Source of the DNA: Aldrovandia affinis
Lineage: Eukaryota; Chordata; Actinopteri; Notacanthiformes; Halosauridae
Direction of reading: 5' to 3'
Assembly: GCA_029706075.1 (NCBI GenBank)
Contig: JAINUG010000086.1
Span: forward strand, 496,001-560,000
DNA: 64,000 nucleotides
Under the pieces are notes generated by a model. It was not told the origin of the DNA, did no database searches, and was given only the letters and a program-made list of their open reading frames with translations. Shown here piece after piece: positions 60,891 through 64,000 of the stretch. Both the position numbers and the translations under genes were made by a program. Every line of letters begins with the position of its first letter. Within the stretch, counting starts at the first letter, position 1.

Positions 60891-61814
60891 TGAAACACTT
60901 GAAAAGAATCCAGTAAGCTCCCTCGCTTGCCGTTGCCTCAATTTACAATACGCGGCAACAATTGGGTCCTTATTTGCCCGCGGCCAATGGGGACGGGGGG
61001 CTGCGTCGTTACGTCTTGAAGAGAGCAGCCAGGGGCTGTGTGAACTGAATAGAGCGCTACTTCCCAGAGGAAAGCGGCAGCTCGGGCCATTCCAGAAAGG
61101 AGCACCGCTCTTTGTTTTCACGGAGAGCGCGTTGAGAACCGGACCGCTGGGCCGTGCGTTGGTTTATTCATTTCGTACAAAGCCGTCGGCCCGGCTCGGA
61201 CAGCGCACGCTGCACGCGGGCCCCTGCCGCGTCTCGCACACGAGCCGCTGCCCTCCGAGGGACCGCCAGCCCGACAGTGGCCAAATTCACCACGGGAGGA
61301 GATGTACAACGTCATTATTAGGTTTTCTGTCCGTAGACCCATCACGCGGACGAGGACGGCTTGAAGATACATCAAAATGTAAAATTCAGGCAAATGCGTT
61401 TTCCTTACCCCCGTCCCCAAAATGTCCGGTTTCTGAAAATGTTCTCCTGCAACTGATGGTTAGCTATTAACAAGCTCTGTCTCAGTGGCGCGCTCAACCG
61501 TCAACTGCAGTGGAAATTTAAACAGTGGTACTTTGCCATGTCATGTAAAGGACAGCCGTGTCCGTGAACCGCGGGAGAGCTGGGAGTTCCGCCCTCAGGA
61601 AATGGCTCTCAGATTAGCCCAATTTCATAGACCGTACACTTTATACGTCGGAGACCCGGGGTACCTGACCCACGGAGAAAGAGGTTGCCGACACGGTCAG
61701 CTTTTTAAAACTACATCTCCCATGATGCACGTGGCACGCCCTCTGCCGTAACCTAACTAGTACCCCGATGCACTCCTCCCCCGAAAGAACGCGCCGGGCG
61801 AGATCAGAGCCACC
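60891..61814. other. no supported gene; CpG-containing
   Basis: Overlapping frames of 90-112 codons on both strands at 60.85-61.47 kb reflect GC-rich composition. No splice or domain evidence. Confidence 0.35.
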
Positions 61815-61945
61815 GCTCGAGCAAAGTACTTAACCCGAATTGCCTCTGTAAACATCCAGCCGCACAAACGGGAACCATGTAAACCGTGCAGGTCGCCCCG
61901 GGTAAGGGCCGTCCACTAAGCAAGCAAATAATGTGCAATTATGTA
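61815..61945 (+). mobile_element. SINE family B, 3' part
   Basis: GAGCAAAGTACTTAACCCGAATTGCC, then TGTAAACATCCAGCCGC, then CCACTAAGCAAGCAAATAATG match the post-B-box region and tail of the 31.83-kb copy. The tRNA head upstream is too diverged or missing. Confidence 0.65.
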
Positions 61946-62901
61946 GCCCTGCTCTCTCTCGCCGTTCGCTTAATGCGCACCTGCAATTAACCAGCCGTCG
62001 CTGGAGAGCCTCTTTTATGTCAGGCCAAGGATTTTATGAGGGACGTCCTTTATTGACTTTAACGAGACCATTCACTTTTTCATTTTCGTAACGTTAGCCG
62101 CCTGCCTGCTAGAGCCCTGAAGGTAATGTTTTTGTTTTTTGTTTTCCCAGAGCAGAGCTAAACTATTGCCTCTATTTTTATTGTTTTTTTCATTCCTTTT
62201 TAATTTTTTTTTTTTACAAGATTTGGCTAATAGTAGTGGGATTATACCATCGTTCTCTCACACGTGAAGGCCTTTTTTTTTTTGTGGGAAGACCAACCTG
62301 CAGTATACTGCAACTCAATTTTAAGTGGAGTTTTCCAGCCGAACCTAATATAAGGCTTATTTAAAGCATTAGTCATATTTGTACAGGGCTAAGTGGCAAG
62401 ATCATATGCGGACCGTAATTATACAGAAAATGCATGCAGTTGCACAGCAGTCCCAGTAATCAGATTTTCCTGCCCATAAAATAACATGATTTTTTTTTAC
62501 ATTTAAAAAAAATATATATATTTGGTGGGTGCGTAGATCCAACTGTGCCAATAATTGCTTATTTTTTTAACATTCTAAGAGCTTTCTGTCTTTCATCGTT
62601 GTTTGTGCTATGACTTCGCGTACGAGTTGACTCCAAAACGAATGTGAAACACCCAGTCCCGCCGCCATTGAGCTGCTTCGAAAAGTCCAGGCCGTGTCGC
62701 GCCGGCAGAGACCAAAGGAGAAAAGGTGCAAGGGAGGAAGAGCTGTCCGACAACGCACACGTAGCGCTCTGGGCGCGCTCAGAATCTGTCCGCTCCTGTC
62801 CGCGGCGCCGAAGCCACGGCCCGTCCGCATCGACCCCACTGACCCCCGAGAACGCATCAAACAGAAGGTCACCGGGGCGGCCCTGGCTCCCTGACACGCC
62901 C
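61946..62901. other. no supported gene
   Basis: 61.97-62.07 kb (GCGCACCTGCAATTAACCAGCC, GGCCAAGGATTTTATGAGGG) is enhancer-like in style. T runs lie at 62204-62214 and 62273-62283. Confidence 0.35.
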
Positions 62902-62938
62902 GGGGGTGGGGGGAGGGGGAGGGGGAGGGGGAGGCGGG
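62902..62938 (+). repeat. (GGGGGA)n tract, quadruplex-prone
   Basis: Five G-runs of four to six bases separated by A or T, like the tract at 53.27 kb. Confidence 0.9.
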
Positions 62939-63764
62939 TTTTGAAGGGGCCAAGGTGGCGTAACAAGGGGCCGTGCCACGGCTGGGTGCGTCGGGCACTG
63001 ACGTGACCCAGGGCCGCGGTCGGGAGCGACTGGGGGGGTGTCGTGTTGCCGTGGGGACCACGATCCTTCCAGATTCTGTCCCCAGGCCCAGTATTATTCA
63101 TGACATTGTTAGTGCATTATTTATTTATTGCACATTTGCATACGGGGCGGCTTCTGCTGACCGTTCCCTTTGCGCGTTGGCCACGACGCGGCCTAGTGTG
63201 CCCGTACCGAACAAAGGAGCGGGGCTCGTCGTGCAGGCTCTGGAATAGAAGCGCCGCACACCGCGACAGCGTCGAACGTGGTGTTCAGGAAAGCCACAGC
63301 CCTAGAAAGTGTCGGATCCACAGCCCTTCAAGGCTTTCATACTGTATTTTTTATTTTTTATTTTTGCGTATCGCAGCACTGACTCAAATGCCATGGTCTT
63401 TTAAGTGCATTTTTTGCATGCCCTCTGTCCGGAGGGCAGTTCCGCTTTGTGGCAGATTCGTTGCATGCCTGGGGGTTTACGAAGAGCACTATCACCACGG
63501 TGACGATGCCACAGATGACCACGTGCGCCTCGATGGGCTCCCGGGGCCTGGGTTTGGGAAGTGGAGCAGTAATCGCAGGTGAAGGAAAAGAAGATGTGAG
63601 GAGTATGTAAGATGTGGCCACAGGGAGGGAGGGAGAGGGGAGAGGACGTTCATCCAGTGGCTTGGAATCAACCGCTGTCTTCAGCCGGCAACAGCTAGGG
63701 TTTGCTCTAATTTTAGACTCTATAACTGCGTCTGTGTCCTAGCTAAAAAAGAATCCGAATAGAG
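62939..63764. other. GC-rich stretch with shadow frames
   Basis: A 179-codon plus frame (63043-63582) lies here and a 180-codon minus frame (62559-63101) overlaps its start. Neither has a recognisable domain, and the minus frame translates the G-rich tract as a Pro/Leu run. CCAGTATTATTCATGACATTG near 63089 is enhancer-like. Confidence 0.35.
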
Positions 63765-63895
63765 AGGCATTGTGACGTAACGGCCTGTGAACATGCTGAG
63801 GCCGAAGATCGCTGGCTCAGACCCTTGTGCGCCCCGGTGTGATCCTCGCGGAAGGACATGAACTCAGACCGCTTCGGCGGAATATAACGGCAAAA
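63765..63895 (+). mobile_element. SINE family B relic, copy 4
   Basis: GTGACGTAACGGCCTGTGAACATGC fits an A-box region and AAGATCGCTGGCTCAGACCC a decayed B box. GAAGGACATGAACTCAGACCGCTTCGGCGGAATATAACGG then aligns loosely with the ACTTAACC-GAATTGCTTCAGTAAATA segment of the family. Confidence 0.45.
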
Positions 63896-64000
63896 ATGGG
63901 AAAGCCTTATTTCTAACGAGAGGCCTGTGAAGAGAGCGCATTCTCAGCTCGGCAAGAATATTTACCACTTCTCGCAGCACTATTTACAGAAATCCGTGCC

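Noticed and set aside
62559-63582. Frames of 179-180 codons on opposite strands
   Set aside because: GC-rich DNA has few stops. The minus frame contains Pro/Leu repeats from the GGGGGA tract and neither product has a recognisable domain.

Overview
This window looks like nuclear DNA of a ray-finned fish. It has no bacterial-style gene packing: no long conserved reading frame, no operons and no ribosome binding sites. It is filled with eukaryotic dispersed repeats of fish type: tRNA-derived SINEs with A and B boxes, a SINE whose tail ends in the LINE2-like run GTCGCTTTGGATAAAAGCGT, Tc1-like, piggyBac-like and hAT-like DNA transposon relics, a LINE relic, and many CA, GT, TC and CACT microsatellites. 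GCTAGCTA-rich tracts of the kind seen in some early-branching teleosts (eel, salmonid or herring-like) are present, but I cannot name the species.

Region 1 (1-2.2 kb) may hold the only gene junction. A possible terminal coding exon (496-609) is followed by a polyadenylation signal (836-841). About 350 bases on is a well-formed start codon whose short frame encodes a signal-peptide-like segment and ends at a splice-donor-like site (1187-1262). If this is a first exon, most of the window could be its first intron or an adjoining gene desert. I could not identify a second exon. Region 2 (2.2-18 kb) is AT-rich and repeat-laden: a SINE relic, a piggyBac-type MITE with TTAA duplications, a 1.4-kb long-armed inverted repeat, a Tc1-like transposase relic, a 387-bp tRNA-derived SINE, a near-perfect 43-bp hairpin, and a second signal-peptide-like start/donor pair on the minus strand at 17.8 kb. 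Region 3 (18-30 kb) holds a 210-bp TC tract, an unrecognised 135-codon frame and a 20-bp perfect hairpin. Region 4 (30-64 kb) contains several stretches that resemble conserved non-coding enhancers (homeodomain-core-rich, often flanking near-normal GC sequence), interrupted by SINEs, an 8-bp-TSD hAT MITE, a nested LINE/Tc1/SINE stack at 43.6-45.5 kb, minisatellites (including one built of AP-1-like TGACTCA words), G-rich quadruplex-prone tracts, an internally deleted piggyBac copy and a second long inverted-repeat element.

No cooperative gene system, CRISPR array, rRNA or intact tRNA gene is visible. The coherent reading is a regulatory, gene-poor fish locus with layered transposon history. 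The exon and enhancer calls are hypotheses; the transposon and repeat calls are much firmer.
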